A DNA stretch of 64,000 nt. It comes from Flavobacterium limnophilum. Its GTDB lineage: Bacteria > Bacteroidota > Bacteroidia > Flavobacteriales > Flavobacteriaceae. The position numbers and the translations under genes were made by a program. The DNA lies in assembly GCF_027111315.2 (NCBI RefSeq), contig NZ_CP114289.2, forward strand, positions 2,046,001 through 2,110,000, written 5' to 3'. The notes below the pieces were generated by a model. That model saw only the letters and a list, made by a program, of their open reading frames with translations, was not told where the DNA came from and searched no databases. This document shows, piece after piece, positions 34,612 through 45,896 of the stretch (positions are counted from its first letter, which is position 1; every line of letters begins with the position of its first letter).

Positions 34612-37600
34612 ATGAGGAAGTTTTACCCGATTCTATTTTTAGTTATTTTCATCCATTGTGGGGTTATCTTAAATGCCAAGGAGAATCATATCCGCAAAAT
34701 TTTGGCATTGCCTGCGGCCAGTATTTCCGGTACGACTGCCGTTTGCCAAAATGCAACAGCCCCACAAATTACGTTCACAGGCTCCCTTGGAACTGCACCC
34801 TATACGTTTACCTATACCATCAATGGAGGTGCTCCTTTGACTGTAACTACCACTGGGTCCAACTCCTCCATAACCGTTACTGCTCCTACCACTGCTGCGG
34901 GTACTTCCAGTTATGATTTAGTCAGTGTGCACGATGCCAGTTTACCTCTGACAGAAATTACCCAAACCGGTACCGCAACCGTTACTGTAGGCAGTCCGCC
35001 TACCGTTAATTTTACATTTACCAACGATGCGACTTGCTCGGGAACGGCCATACAATTTAATTCCTCGGTTACAGGAACCGGAACCATTGTTTATTCTTGG
35101 GACTTTGGAGATGGAACTGCTTTGTCCAATCTGCAAAATCCAACGCATCAATTCACGGCTTTAGGATGCGGTACTTCGACATTTCCAGTGACATTAACCA
35201 TTACCGTAAATGGCTGTACAGCCACAAAAACACAAACTATTTCGGTTAAGCAAAAACCAAACATCAGTTTTAATGATTTGAATAATCCTTTAGCCATAGA
35301 CCTATTTAACAATTGCTCGAATGCAGCCACCAATCCCGTATTTTCGATCAATGTGGGGAATACTTCTCTTTCTTCAGCTTGTATCAGTTCCTACGCTATC
35401 GACTGGGGAGACGGGAGTGCCATTACAACCAATGCCAGCTTTCCTGCTACCCATACTTATAATTTAATAGGCGCTTACAACATGGTTGTAACCGCTTTGG
35501 GCACCAATGGCTGCAGTAATTCAGTAACCTATGTCATCAAGAATGTAACCAATCCGTCGGGTGGAATTGTAAGCCCCGGAAGCACCCAAAATTTATGTGC
35601 TCCAACAGCCCCCTTGAATTTTACCATTTCCAATTGGGGAGCCAATTCAATTGGCACTGTTTACGACATCGATTATGGCGATGGTTCTGCTGTTGTTCAT
35701 CTTACCCAAGCCACTTTACAAAGTTCCATTTATTACAATGCTTCCAATCCTTCGGCCTCATTGAATTATCCCATTCCGTATGTTTATACCACATCCAATT
35801 GTCCCAATCTGAAGTTCACGGCCTTGCTAACCGTTTCGAATGCTTGTGGTGAAACCCCCAGTTCCGTGTCCAATATCACTGTTTATTCAAAACCTACGGC
35901 CAATTTCACTGCGCCTCCCCAAGCCTGTTTGAATACCAATGTACTATTTACCAATTCCACGCTTACCGGATACAACCAGAATTGTATTCAAAATGCCCTT
36001 TATCAATGGGATTTTGGTGATGGCACCACCTCTACATTAACCAATCCAACCCATACTTATACCGTAGCGGGAAATTATACCGTAAGCCTAATAGCCCAAG
36101 GATATTGTGGTTTTTCAGCTCCAATGACAAAAACTATTTGTGTTGAAGCGCCGTTAACCCCTTCTTTTACCTTAAATAATCCTTTAGGTTGCGCTCCGTT
36201 GGCCATTACCACTACCAATACAACCATAGAGACCAATTCTTGTACACCACCCACTTATTTGTGGACGGTTACTTATGCTGCAGCCAATTGTGGAACAGCC
36301 ATTGCAACTCCAAATCAAACGACAAAGAATGCTTCCTATAACTTTACCATACCCGGTATTTATACGATTAAATTAACAGCGACCAATTCTTGTGGAAGTG
36401 CAACTACCTCACAAACCGTTGAAGTCAAAAAGCCGCCTACCATAACTTCAATCAACGGAATAAATGCCAATTATTGTGGGGCAACCAACATCAGTCCAAC
36501 CGCAACAGTGAATAGTTGCGCACCTGCTTCCAGTACTTTAACCTATGCCTGGAATTTTCCCGGCGGGATTCCCACCACCTCTAATTTGGCCAATCCGGGT
36601 CCCATTAGTTATGCCACTGCCGGAAATTATACCGTATCTTTAGTGGTCAGCAATGAGTGTGGGGCTTCGACAATGTCCACAAAATCCTTTACCATTAATG
36701 ACACTCCAGTATTAACCAATACGCCCTTGACCCAAACTATTTGTTCGGGTACCACAACGGCCTTGGTCAACTTGACTTCCAGTCCCGCTGGAGCCAATTT
36801 TACTTGGACAGCCACAGCCACGGCAGGAATTACAGGATTTAGTCCTTCTGGAACGAGTACGATACCTGTTCAAACCCTATCCACAACCAATGCCAGTCCA
36901 GGAACGGTTACTTATGCCATCACGCCTTCCTTGGGTGGCTGTCCCGGTACAGTTACCAATTATGTCATTACCGTAAATCCGGCACCTGCCATCACCAGTC
37001 AACCCGCTTCCAGCACGATTTGTTTGGGAGGAAGTCTTGCGGTTTTGTCTTTCACGACAACTGGTATAATTGGTACACCAACCTATCAATGGTATTCCAA
37101 TGTTGCCAACAATACGACAACTGGAACGGCTATTCCAGGGGAAACCAATGCCACTTATACCCCAGTCTCCACAATAGCAGGAACATTTTATTACTATTGC
37201 ATCATTACTTTGCCATCTGGAGGTTGTTCGAATATAAAAACCAATACGGCAACGGTGACCATAATGCCGAATGCTACCATTACAACCCAACCCACTCCTA
37301 CTCAAAATCTTTGTGTGGGTGTGACGACACCAGCTCCATTAAGCATTAGTTATTCGGGTGGAACAGGAACGGTTAGTTACCAATGGTTTTCCAATACTTC
37401 TAATTCCAACATTGGCGGCAGCTTAATCGCTGGTGCCAGTTTATCCACCTATACTCCGCCTGTTTATACCGTCCCGGGGAATTATTATTACTATGCCACA
37501 GTCTCTTTAAACGGCAATGGTTGTTTGCCTGCCACCAGCAATGTAGCCGAAGTTATTGTGTATGCCGATCCAACCATTAGTGCACAACCCATTGCCACTC

Positions 37601-40600
37601 AAACCTTGTGTCAAACCGCAACTCCATTAAATTTAGATGTTACGGCAACTGGAGGAAATGGAACCTTCAGTTATCAGTGGTACAGCCATTCGACCAATGC
37701 CAATTCAGGAGGAATATTAATTACTGGAGCAACTAGCAATAGTTACACTCCGCTTACCAATACTGTTGGCACAAACTATTATTATTGTGTCGTGAGTCAA
37801 AACAGTACTTCCGGCTGTAGCGTTACCAGCGCAACGGCTGCCATTATTGTTATTTCTTCCCCCACCATTACGCAACCCGCTTCCAGCACGGTTTGCCAAG
37901 GCGGAAGTCCAACTCCTTTGTCCATTACGGTTAGTGGTGCGACTGGAACTCCCACCTATCAGTGGTATTCCAATGTTGCCAATAACACCACTACCGGAAC
38001 TGCAATTTCTGGAGAAACCAATGCTACTTATACCCCATCGGCAGCCGCTGTGGGGACCACTTATTATTATTGCATCATCACTTTGCCTTCCGGCGGCTGT
38101 TCGAGCATCACTTCCAATACTGCCACCGTGACCATCAATGCCGGAGCGACTATCACTACACAACCTACGCTAACCCAAAGTTTATGTGTTGGAGCGACCA
38201 TTGCCACTCCATTAACGATAAGTTATACCGGAGGAAGTGGCAGTGTGAGTTACCAATGGTATTCCAATACGAGCAATTTGAATTCGGGTGGTACTTTAAT
38301 TCCAGGAGCTACCAATGCCAGTTATACGCCGGCCGTTTTTACCACAAGCGGTACTAATTACTATTATGTAACACTTTCCTTCTCCGGAAATGGCTGTGGT
38401 CCCATCACGAGTAATCCTGCCGAGATTGTGATAGTCACTGATCCAACGGTTAGTTCACAACCCTTAGTTTCGCAGACTTTGTGTCAAGGTGCTGCCCCAA
38501 CGAATTTGACTGTAACTGCCACGGGAGGCATTGGCACTTATTCCTACCAATGGTTTTCTTCGGTTTCCAATTCGAATACGGGAGGAATCCTGATTGCCGG
38601 GGAAACCAATGCTAGTTATACTCCACCAACCGCTTCCGTTGGAACAAGGTATTATTATTGCGTGATTTCTCAAACGGGGATTGGCTGTAATGTGACCAGT
38701 GCCACGGCAGCTGTAATTGTTAATTTAGCGCCAACCATTACCACCCAGCCACAATCCAGCTCTGTTTGTTTGGGCATTACCCCCACTGTTTTAAATGTAG
38801 CTTACAGCAACGGTGTAGGAACACCCGCTTACCAATGGTATTCAAATACAGTCAACACCACCGTGGGAAGCACGCCTATTTCAGGAGCCACAAACGCCAC
38901 TTATACTCCACAAAATACTGTTGTTGGAACGACTTATTATTATTGCATCATCACTTTGCCAACGGGTGGTTGTTCTAGTTTAACTTCCAATATTGCAACT
39001 GTAACCATCAACCCCAATCCGGTGATTTCCAATAAAACCGCCATCATTTGCAGTGGAAATTCTTTTACAATCACTCCCGATAATTTAAGTGGTGACACCG
39101 TGCCTGCCGGGACAACTTACACTTGGTCGAATCCCACTATTTCACCCGCAGGTTCCATAACGGGAGCATCGGCGCAAAATGTGCAACAAACGACTATTAG
39201 CCAAAACTTAATCAATACCACAACGAGTCCAGCCACTGTCACTTATACCGTTACGCCACTTTCGGGAGTTTGTGCTGGTGCTAATTTCTCCGCAGTGGTT
39301 ACGGTAAATCCTGCCATTTCGCCCAATGTCACTTCCACCAATAGTTCTTGTTTTGGTACCAATAACGGTGCTATTCAAACCAATATCACGGGAGGAATTC
39401 CTTTCAGTTCCGGTGCGCCTTATCTCATTTCTTGGACGGGTCCCAGCGGATTTACCTCCTCGGCCTCGAGCATTTCGAATTTGGTTCCTGGCGATTATAA
39501 TCTTTCCATTACGGATGCCGGCGGTTGTCCCATTGACAAAACTTATACCATCACGGAACCAAATGACATTGTCATCACCACCGATTTAGAAAAAGACATC
39601 AGTTGTTTTAATGCTGCTGATGGTGCAATTCAAATCACTTTAACTGGCGGCACTTTAAATTATAAAATCAATTGGACGAAAAATGGAATCCCTTTCGCCA
39701 CGACCGAAGATTTATCCAATTTAAGTCCCGGAACTTATGTGGTTACCGTTTCGGACGCCAACAATTGTGGTCCCAAAACGGCGACTTTTACCATAACTGA
39801 ACCTCCTATCTTGGCCGTGAATTTGGTCAACAAAACCAACATCTTGTGTTTTGGAGATGCAACAGGAACCATAAACGTAAATGTTGTTGGAGGAACAGCT
39901 CCTTATACTTTTGCCTGGACTGGCCCCAATGGTTTCACAAGTTCCAATCAAAACCTGACTGGTCTTTTTGCGGGAACTTACAACTTGATTGTTGCCGATA
40001 ATTCGGGTTGTTCCAAAAACTTGTCGGTACCCATTACCCAAACTCCCGAAATTAAAATAACGGCAACCACAACTCCGATTGTCTGTTATGGCGACAATAA
40101 TGCCTCCATCAACCTGGTGGTTTCTGGCGGTGTTGCGCCTTATACTATAGCTTGGAGCAATTTGGGAAGCGGCATTTCTCAAAACAATCTTTCGGCTGGG
40201 GATTACACCATTAGCGTTACCGATGCCTTGAGTTGTACCCAAACCTTAACCGTGAATATTCCCGAAGCGCCTATTTTTACCGTCAATCCGGTGGTGAAAA
40301 ACATCAGTTGTTTTGGAGCCAATAATGGCAGTATTACCCTTAATTTTGTGGGCGGTATTGCACCCGTGACCTTGACTTGGAATGATGGAGCGGTAACGGG
40401 AACTACCCGAAATAATTTAAAACCGGGTTCCTATACGGTAACCATTGTTGACAGTAAACCGTGTACGATTGTAAGAACGTTTATTATACTCGAACCGCAA
40501 CTATTGGTGCTTTCCGCCAATGTAACGAATGCCTTGGACTGCAACAATGCCAATACCGGTGCCATCAATCTTTTGGTTTCCGGTGGTTCCTCGCCTTTTA

Positions 40601-41511
40601 CTTATGCTTGGTCCAACGGAGCGACCACCGAGGATTTGGTCAACATTCCCGCAGGAAATTATTTGGTTACCGTAACCGATGCCAACGGCTGTACCCAACA
40701 AGCCCAATACAGCATTAACCGACCGCCGCCAATTGTGGCTGGGGTAACTACCAAAACGGATTTTAATTGCGATACCAAAACGGTAAAACAAACTTTTGTG
40801 GCCCAAGTTTCGGGTGGGGTTCCGCCTTATCAATTGGTTTGGTCCAGCGGAACGGTTAGCGGTGCCAATAATGAATTTATGAATACTACCCAAAACGGAA
40901 CGGTGATTTTGACTGCTACCGATGCCATTGGGTGTCAATCGAATTACAGTTTCAATGTAAATGTGCCTACATTGGAAACCCCTTCTTTTATTGTCGATTC
41001 CTATGCGTATTCCACTTTTGGAACCTATTCCATCAATGACCCCATACAGTTTACCAATACGGCGACCGGTGATTTTACCAGCGTGGCTTGGGATTTTGGC
41101 GATGGTACTTTTTCGACCGAACCCAATCCTGTTCACACTTTTGTGAATCCAAAAGAGTATGTGGTGACGCAAACGGTTACTTACCCTTTTGGCTGCGTCT
41201 ATGTCCAAAAAATTACCCTGATCGTTGGCAAAGGCTATGTATTGGTTGTTCCAACTGCTTTTACCCCCAACAATGACAGTCTAAATGATAAATTCAGACC
41301 CGTGACCAAAGGGTTGAAAAATGTCCGTTTAGATGTTTACGACACCTGGGGTTCCCTGATTTATTCAGAGACGGGTGACGTTCTGCGAGGCTGGGACGGC
41401 AAAATAAAAGGCATCCATGCCGAAAACGGCAATTACTTCTGCAAGGTTAGCGGAGAAACTTTTTATGGCACCACTGTCAATGACAATCACCCTTTTGTAT
41501 TACTAAAATAA
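34612..41511 (+). CDS. Giant PKD/Ig-like/SprB-repeat adhesin with type IX secretion (CHU_C) C-terminal domain
   Basis: 2299 aa with a signal peptide (FYPILFLVIFIHCGVILNA). Module order: PKD-like domains (about 120-700; YSWDFGDGTALSN, YQWDFGDGTTSTL); seven Ig-like modules of about 95 aa (about 789-1465; each has YQW(Y/F)S near the middle, SYTP/TYTP, and YYYC or YYYY), in the order A-B-C-A-B-C-A; a variable segment; seven SprB-like repeats (about 1568-2123; SCFG..G.I....GG and TDANGC); a last PKD (VAWDFGDGTFSTE); and a CHU_C gliding-motility-type C-terminal domain (AFTPNNDSLNDKF ... GWDGK ... GNYF). It is exported by the type IX system and attached or released at the surface, probably for adhesion or gliding. 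A PorP/SprF gene follows. Confidence 0.93.
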   Translation: MRKFYPILFLVIFIHCGVILNAKENHIRKILALPAASISGTTAVCQNATAPQITFTGSLGTAPYTFTYTINGGAPLTVTTTGSNSSITVTAPTTAAGTSSYDLVSVHDASLPLTEITQTGTATVTVGSPPTVNFTFTNDATCSGTAIQFNSSVTGTGTIVYSWDFGDGTALSNLQNPTHQFTALGCGTSTFPVTLTITVNGCTATKTQTISVKQKPNISFNDLNNPLAIDLFNNCSNAATNPVFSINVGNTSLSSACISSYAIDWGDGSAITTNASFPATHTYNLIGAYNMVVTALGTNGCSNSVTYVIKNVTNPSGGIVSPGSTQNLCAPTAPLNFTISNWGANSIGTVYDIDYGDGSAVVHLTQATLQSSIYYNASNPSASLNYPIPYVYTTSNCPNLKFTALLTVSNACGETPSSVSNITVYSKPTANFTAPPQACLNTNVLFTNSTLTGYNQNCIQNALYQWDFGDGTTSTLTNPTHTYTVAGNYTVSLIAQGYCGFSAPMTKTICVEAPLTPSFTLNNPLGCAPLAITTTNTTIETNSCTPPTYLWTVTYAAANCGTAIATPNQTTKNASYNFTIPGIYTIKLTATNSCGSATTSQTVEVKKPPTITSINGINANYCGATNISPTATVNSCAPASSTLTYAWNFPGGIPTTSNLANPGPISYATAGNYTVSLVVSNECGASTMSTKSFTINDTPVLTNTPLTQTICSGTTTALVNLTSSPAGANFTWTATATAGITGFSPSGTSTIPVQTLSTTNASPGTVTYAITPSLGGCPGTVTNYVITVNPAPAITSQPASSTICLGGSLAVLSFTTTGIIGTPTYQWYSNVANNTTTGTAIPGETNATYTPVSTIAGTFYYYCIITLPSGGCSNIKTNTATVTIMPNATITTQPTPTQNLCVGVTTPAPLSISYSGGTGTVSYQWFSNTSNSNIGGSLIAGASLSTYTPPVYTVPGNYYYYATVSLNGNGCLPATSNVAEVIVYADPTISAQPIATQTLCQTATPLNLDVTATGGNGTFSYQWYSHSTNANSGGILITGATSNSYTPLTNTVGTNYYYCVVSQNSTSGCSVTSATAAIIVISSPTITQPASSTVCQGGSPTPLSITVSGATGTPTYQWYSNVANNTTTGTAISGETNATYTPSAAAVGTTYYYCIITLPSGGCSSITSNTATVTINAGATITTQPTLTQSLCVGATIATPLTISYTGGSGSVSYQWYSNTSNLNSGGTLIPGATNASYTPAVFTTSGTNYYYVTLSFSGNGCGPITSNPAEIVIVTDPTVSSQPLVSQTLCQGAAPTNLTVTATGGIGTYSYQWFSSVSNSNTGGILIAGETNASYTPPTASVGTRYYYCVISQTGIGCNVTSATAAVIVNLAPTITTQPQSSSVCLGITPTVLNVAYSNGVGTPAYQWYSNTVNTTVGSTPISGATNATYTPQNTVVGTTYYYCIITLPTGGCSSLTSNIATVTINPNPVISNKTAIICSGNSFTITPDNLSGDTVPAGTTYTWSNPTISPAGSITGASAQNVQQTTISQNLINTTTSPATVTYTVTPLSGVCAGANFSAVVTVNPAISPNVTSTNSSCFGTNNGAIQTNITGGIPFSSGAPYLISWTGPSGFTSSASSISNLVPGDYNLSITDAGGCPIDKTYTITEPNDIVITTDLEKDISCFNAADGAIQITLTGGTLNYKINWTKNGIPFATTEDLSNLSPGTYVVTVSDANNCGPKTATFTITEPPILAVNLVNKTNILCFGDATGTINVNVVGGTAPYTFAWTGPNGFTSSNQNLTGLFAGTYNLIVADNSGCSKNLSVPITQTPEIKITATTTPIVCYGDNNASINLVVSGGVAPYTIAWSNLGSGISQNNLSAGDYTISVTDALSCTQTLTVNIPEAPIFTVNPVVKNISCFGANNGSITLNFVGGIAPVTLTWNDGAVTGTTRNNLKPGSYTVTIVDSKPCTIVRTFIILEPQLLVLSANVTNALDCNNANTGAINLLVSGGSSPFTYAWSNGATTEDLVNIPAGNYLVTVTDANGCTQQAQYSINRPPPIVAGVTTKTDFNCDTKTVKQTFVAQVSGGVPPYQLVWSSGTVSGANNEFMNTTQNGTVILTATDAIGCQSNYSFNVNVPTLETPSFIVDSYAYSTFGTYSINDPIQFTNTATGDFTSVAWDFGDGTFSTEPNPVHTFVNPKEYVVTQTVTYPFGCVYVQKITLIVGKGYVLVVPTAFTPNNDSLNDKFRPVTKGLKNVRLDVYDTWGSLIYSETGDVLRGWDGKIKGIHAENGNYFCKVSGETFYGTTVNDNHPFVLLK

Positions 41512-41731
41512 GCTCTAAATCCGTTGGGGCGAATTAACAGAAAATTATTAATGAAATATATAATTTTAACACATAGACACATAGAAAAAGAGGTTGGGAT
41601 AGACCAATTCTTGGTTTCACATAGCTAAGACTATCCATAATTTAAGTTAAAAGTCTTGCTAAAACCAACAAAATCATGTATTTAAAAGAACATAAATTGA
41701 ATTAAACCCAATAGGTTAATCACAAAAGAGA

Positions 41732-42754
41732 ATGAAACTAAAACTTGTTTTATATATACTACTAACAACCTTGTCTATTGCTGAGGTTAAAGCGCAAGAC
41801 CCCATATTTACGCAATATTTTTTGGTGCCTGAATCCTTGAATCCTGCCTTTACAGGAACATTGGTCACAGGATACACGGGACTCATCCACCGATCGCAAT
41901 GGCCCAATGAAAATAGACGAATTGACACGGAATATGCTTTTGTCAATAGTCCGATTGGTCGAGAACGAGAAATGGGTTTGGGCTTAACGATTTTAAATCA
42001 AAGGGAGGTTTTTACCAAATACAATTACACCCAAATCAATGGCGTGTATTCCTATAATGTCAATTTGAATGATGAATGGCGATTCCGATTGGGCATAGAA
42101 GCGGGATATGGACACAAAAACTTCAATTTCAGCAGCCTTTTATTGGAAGACCAAATCAATTCTGACGGTTCCATAAGCGGAGGTAGTGTCGATCCGAGTA
42201 TTTTGAACGCCAATGATAAAATTGGCTTTTTTGATTTTTCGTCGGGAATCTTGTTGTATAGTGACAAAGCTTGGTTTGGCGCTTCGTTGAAGCACTTAAA
42301 CAAACCCAATATTGCCTTTACCGACTATGCAGCCGTGCCTTTGGAATTGTTTTTGAGTGTTCACACGGGTTATTCCTTGAGTTTAGATGACAGTTCGATG
42401 TCCTTTTTTCCAGATGAAACCAATGTGTTAGTGACCGCCAATTATATGCGTCAAGCCCAATATAACCGATTGGATTTTGGCACCGCCTTGGAATTAAAAC
42501 CTTTTATCGTTGGCATCCTCGCAGCGACCAATCCGGAAGGAAAAAGCAACAACAGCCATTTATTAACTTCCCTCAATCTTTTTGGTTCCATCCAGCTGGA
42601 TCGTTTTGTTTTTGGTTATTCCTATGACATCAATACTTCGCAAATGGGCAATACCCAAGGCGTACACGAAATTTCGCTGACTTGGCAAATAGGCCGTGAA
42701 TGCGAAAGCTGCAATAATTACTTGGTCAAACATCCTTGGGGGAGGAATTATTGA
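41732..42754 (+). CDS. PorP/SprF family type IX secretion membrane protein
   Basis: 340 aa with a signal peptide (LVLYILLTTLSIAEVKAQ). The start of the mature part, DPIFTQYFLVPESLNPAFTG, is the family hallmark, followed by GYTGLIHRSQWPN and a beta-barrel-like remainder. PorP/SprF proteins pair with large CHU_C adhesins and help retain them at the cell surface. The gene lies 220 bp downstream of the adhesin in the same direction. The gap contains an ACACATAGACACATAGAA repeat near 41569 that is related to, but not the same as, the 117-bp family. Confidence 0.92.
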   Translation: MKLKLVLYILLTTLSIAEVKAQDPIFTQYFLVPESLNPAFTGTLVTGYTGLIHRSQWPNENRRIDTEYAFVNSPIGREREMGLGLTILNQREVFTKYNYTQINGVYSYNVNLNDEWRFRLGIEAGYGHKNFNFSSLLLEDQINSDGSISGGSVDPSILNANDKIGFFDFSSGILLYSDKAWFGASLKHLNKPNIAFTDYAAVPLELFLSVHTGYSLSLDDSSMSFFPDETNVLVTANYMRQAQYNRLDFGTALELKPFIVGILAATNPEGKSNNSHLLTSLNLFGSIQLDRFVFGYSYDINTSQMGNTQGVHEISLTWQIGRECESCNNYLVKHPWGRNY

Positions 42755-42768
42755 AATTTTTCTATTTT

Positions 42769-44240
42769 CCCTCCAGTTAAAACTGGAGGCAATTGAGAGA
42801 TAATCAAAACATTCTTTTTCCCTCCAGCTGAAGCAGGAGGCAATTGAAGGTTGGAGAGGAATGTAACTGGAAAACAATCAAGAAATAATCAAAACATTCT
42901 TTTTCCCTCCAGCTAAAGCAGGAGACAATTGAAGGTTGGAGAGGAATGTAACTGGAAATAATTAAGAGATTATTAATACATTCTTTTCCCTCCAGCTGAA
43001 GCAGGAGGCAATTGAAGGTTGGAGAGGAATGTAACTGGAAATAATTAAGAGATAATTAATACATTCTTTTCCCTCCAGCTAAAGCAGGAGGCAATTGAAG
43101 GTTGGAGAGGAATGTAACTGGAAATAATTAAGAGATAATCAATACATTCTTTTTCCCTCCAGCTAAAGCAGGAGGCAATTGAATGTTGGAGAGGAATGTA
43201 ACTGGAAAACAATCAAGAAATAATCAAAACATTCTTTTTCCCTCCAGCTAAAGCAGGAGGCAATTGAATGTTGGAGAGGAATGTAACTGGAAAACAATCA
43301 AGAAATAATCAAAACATTCTTTTTCCCTCCAGCTGAAGCAGGAGGCAATTGAAGGTTGGAGAGGAATGTAACTGGAAATAATTAAAAGATAATCAATACA
43401 TTCTTTTTCCCTCCAGCTAAAGCAGGAGGCAATTGAATGTTGGAGAGGAATGTAACTGGAAATAATTAAGAGATTATCAAAACATTCTTTTTCCCTCCAG
43501 CTGAAGCAGGAGGCAATTGAAGGTTGGAGAGGAATGTAACTGGAAATAATTAAAAGAGAATCAATACATTCTTTTTCCCTCCAGCTAAAGCTGGAGGCAA
43601 TTGAAGGTTGGAGAGGAATGTAACTGGAAATAATTAAGAGATAATCAATACATTCTTTTTCCCTCCAGCTAAAGCTGGAGGCAATTGAATGTTGGAGAGA
43701 ATTACAACTGGAAATAATTAAGAGATAATCAATACATTCTTTTTCCCTCCAGCTGAAGCAGGAGGCAATTGAAGGTTGGAGAGGAATGTAAATGGAAATA
43801 ATTAAGAGATTATTAATACATTCTTTTCCCTCCAGCTAAAGCAGGAGGCAATTGAAGGTTGGAGAGGAATGTAACTGGAAATAATTAAGAGATAATCAAT
43901 ACATTCTTTTTCCCTCCAGCTGAAGCAGGAGGCAATTGAATGTTGGAGAGGAATGTAAATGGAAATAATTAAGAGATAATCAATACATTCTTTTTCCCTC
44001 CAGCTAAAGCAGGAGGCAATTGAATGTTGGAGAGGAATGTAACTGGAAATAATTAAGAGATTATTAATACATTCTTTTCCCTCCAGCTGAAGCAGGAGAC
44101 AATTGAAGGTTGGAGAGGAATATAACTGGAAATAATTAATGAAATAGTTTTGCATAAAATTTCATCCCATTCAATATCAATACATTCTTTTTTCCCTCCA
44201 GTTAAAACTGGAGGCAATTGAATGTTGGAGAGGAATGTAA
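42769..44240 (+). repeat. REP-like array 1: 18 units of about 83-86 bp
   Basis: Each unit begins CCCTCCAGCTAAAGCAGGAG (or CTGAAGC, GTTAAAAC) and continues GCAATTGAAGGTTGGAGAGG, AATGTAACTGGAAA and a variable AT-rich linker ending ACATTC. Starts at 42769, 42820, 42905, 42988, 43071, 43155, 43240, 43325, 43409, 43493, 43577, 43661, 43745, 43828, 43912, 43996, 44079 and 44194. Units with CCTCCAGC/GCTGGAGG (43577, 43661) have a perfect 8-bp stem; others have a CAGGAGG mismatch. Same orientation as array 2. A 117-codon minus-strand frame is a by-product. Confidence 0.95.
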
Positions 44241-44517
44241 ATGGAAAACAATCAAGTTTGAGTTTACTATCTCTCTTCGCAAAATAAGCCGTTCTTGCTC
44301 GAACAATGGTGAACTCCTATAATGAATCGATCAAAGCAACTGATTTTTTTGGTGCTTTTTGGTGCGCTATAAACTTTTATTAAATAATAATTGCTCTAAA
44401 TGAGGGAAACCGTAAAGTATATTGTTTTTGATAGATTACATTTGAGCATTGTTTAAAATAAACATCAGGGACGCTGAAAACTGAATAGAGTAGGCAACAA
44501 ATTAAATTTAAAAATTA
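44241..44517. other. Gap between REP array 1 and the lipoprotein gene
   Basis: No gene or terminator is seen. It presumably carries the promoter of the 44518 lipoprotein gene; no convincing TTTG/TAnnTTTG pair is recognised. Confidence 0.3.
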
Positions 44518-45870
44518 ATGAAAAAAATTATTCTATTGTCAATGATTCTTTCTCAACTGGCAATCTCTTGCTCCAGTGACGATAACTCAGACACAACTGA
44601 TTCACAAAGTTTAACTGAACAAATCGAAGCAATCATAAAGCAACCTTACTCTAAGCTGACTCCATCAGAACAAAAAGTAAAATTGGAGGCTGAAGCCAAT
44701 ACCATGCTTATGCAAATGGACAAATCAAAAACTTCAGGAGCTATCGAAGCCATACAAAATCTTGGGAATTTATTAAGTATTGGTGCCGTTGATATATTCG
44801 ATAAAAAAAATGATAATCAAATAGAGGACATCCTAAATGTTTCAGGAGTATATGGAATTTACACTTGGAATAATTCAAAACAAGATTGGATTAAAACGGC
44901 TTCAACAACTGAACTTAAATTTATCTTTCCAGCAAAGAAAAATCTAACCACAAACAACGCTTCGTTCTCTTCTAAAAGTGTCTCTTCAAACATAAAAGTA
45001 AAAATGGAAGACAGTTACAACTGGCAAACAGGAGCTGTTATAAATGACTATTTTTATCTACCAACTTCTGCAGATGCCACTTTAACTATTGATAATGCAC
45101 AAGCTGCAACATTTGTTGCAAATGCAAAATATACCGGTACGGTAGAAGCTCCAGATGAAGCTAGTTTTAAAATGGTATTGAACGATGGTTATTCTTATGA
45201 AATTAGTGGTGGTAAAAAAGCAACTGCAAATACAGCAAAGTCTTCATTTAGTTATAATGGGAAAAATTTAGTTTCATTTACATCTGGAAGTACTGCTGAT
45301 ATTGATGCCTTAATAAAAGATGATAATCTTATTCAATACCAAGGCAAAGCAAATGGTTTGGTTCAAATTATGGACAACTTCATCATTATAGCGGATATGG
45401 ATATTGCTACACAAACTAAAGATGAAGAAGCTTTAGAAAAAAGTTTGGTGTATCCTACGGATCCAGATTACGAAAGCCCAAATTCTAATTACAAAGCATA
45501 TTACACAGCAGAAAACACATACTACAAAAAACATTCTGAAGGCAATGTTCTTAATTCAAATAAAAACACAAAACTGATTTTAGTCTCTAAAAAAGACGGA
45601 ACTAAAATCGCTGACGTTGTTTATCGTTCAGAAAAAGGGGATAGCTACGACAGAGAATTACCAGTTTGGATTGTTGATAAATACTATCCCAACGGAGGCT
45701 ATTGGTCAATTAATGGCAAAGGCGGAATAATTACTATTCAACATTACGATGATGTGCTTTACTTGAAATTCAATGACAATACAGAAGTTGAAATGGGAGC
45801 TTATTTTTCTACTGGATTTGATACTTTGGAAACCAAATTTGAAGATTTCTTGAAAGCTTTTGAAAGATAG
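44518..45870 (+). CDS. Lipoprotein of unknown function
   Basis: 450 aa with a lipobox (LSQLAISCSSDDNSD) followed by the acidic, serine-rich tether typical of Flavobacteria surface lipoproteins. The mature part has no recognised domain; it contains TASTTELKFIFPAKKN, EMGAYFSTGFDTLETKFEDF and a repeating beta pattern. It is convergent with the DUF4249/TonB-receptor operon and shares a bidirectional hairpin terminator with it. Together the three genes lie between two REP arrays. Confidence 0.82.
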   Translation: MKKIILLSMILSQLAISCSSDDNSDTTDSQSLTEQIEAIIKQPYSKLTPSEQKVKLEAEANTMLMQMDKSKTSGAIEAIQNLGNLLSIGAVDIFDKKNDNQIEDILNVSGVYGIYTWNNSKQDWIKTASTTELKFIFPAKKNLTTNNASFSSKSVSSNIKVKMEDSYNWQTGAVINDYFYLPTSADATLTIDNAQAATFVANAKYTGTVEAPDEASFKMVLNDGYSYEISGGKKATANTAKSSFSYNGKNLVSFTSGSTADIDALIKDDNLIQYQGKANGLVQIMDNFIIIADMDIATQTKDEEALEKSLVYPTDPDYESPNSNYKAYYTAENTYYKKHSEGNVLNSNKNTKLILVSKKDGTKIADVVYRSEKGDSYDRELPVWIVDKYYPNGGYWSINGKGGIITIQHYDDVLYLKFNDNTEVEMGAYFSTGFDTLETKFEDFLKAFER

Positions 45871-45896
45871 ATAATTTAAAATTCAAACTTATTATT

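Noticed and set aside
34385-34615. 76-codon ORF ahead of the adhesin
   Set aside because: No recognisable features, starts inside a repeat-flanked region and overlaps the adhesin start.
43802-44155. Minus-strand ORF in REP array 1 (and a similar one at 49357-49911)
   Set aside because: The translation is a periodic echo of the repeat unit; no independent coding signal.
42769-44240. CRISPR array
   Set aside because: Units of 83-86 bp are conserved across nearly their full length, with no unique spacers and no cas genes; the pattern fits REP units.
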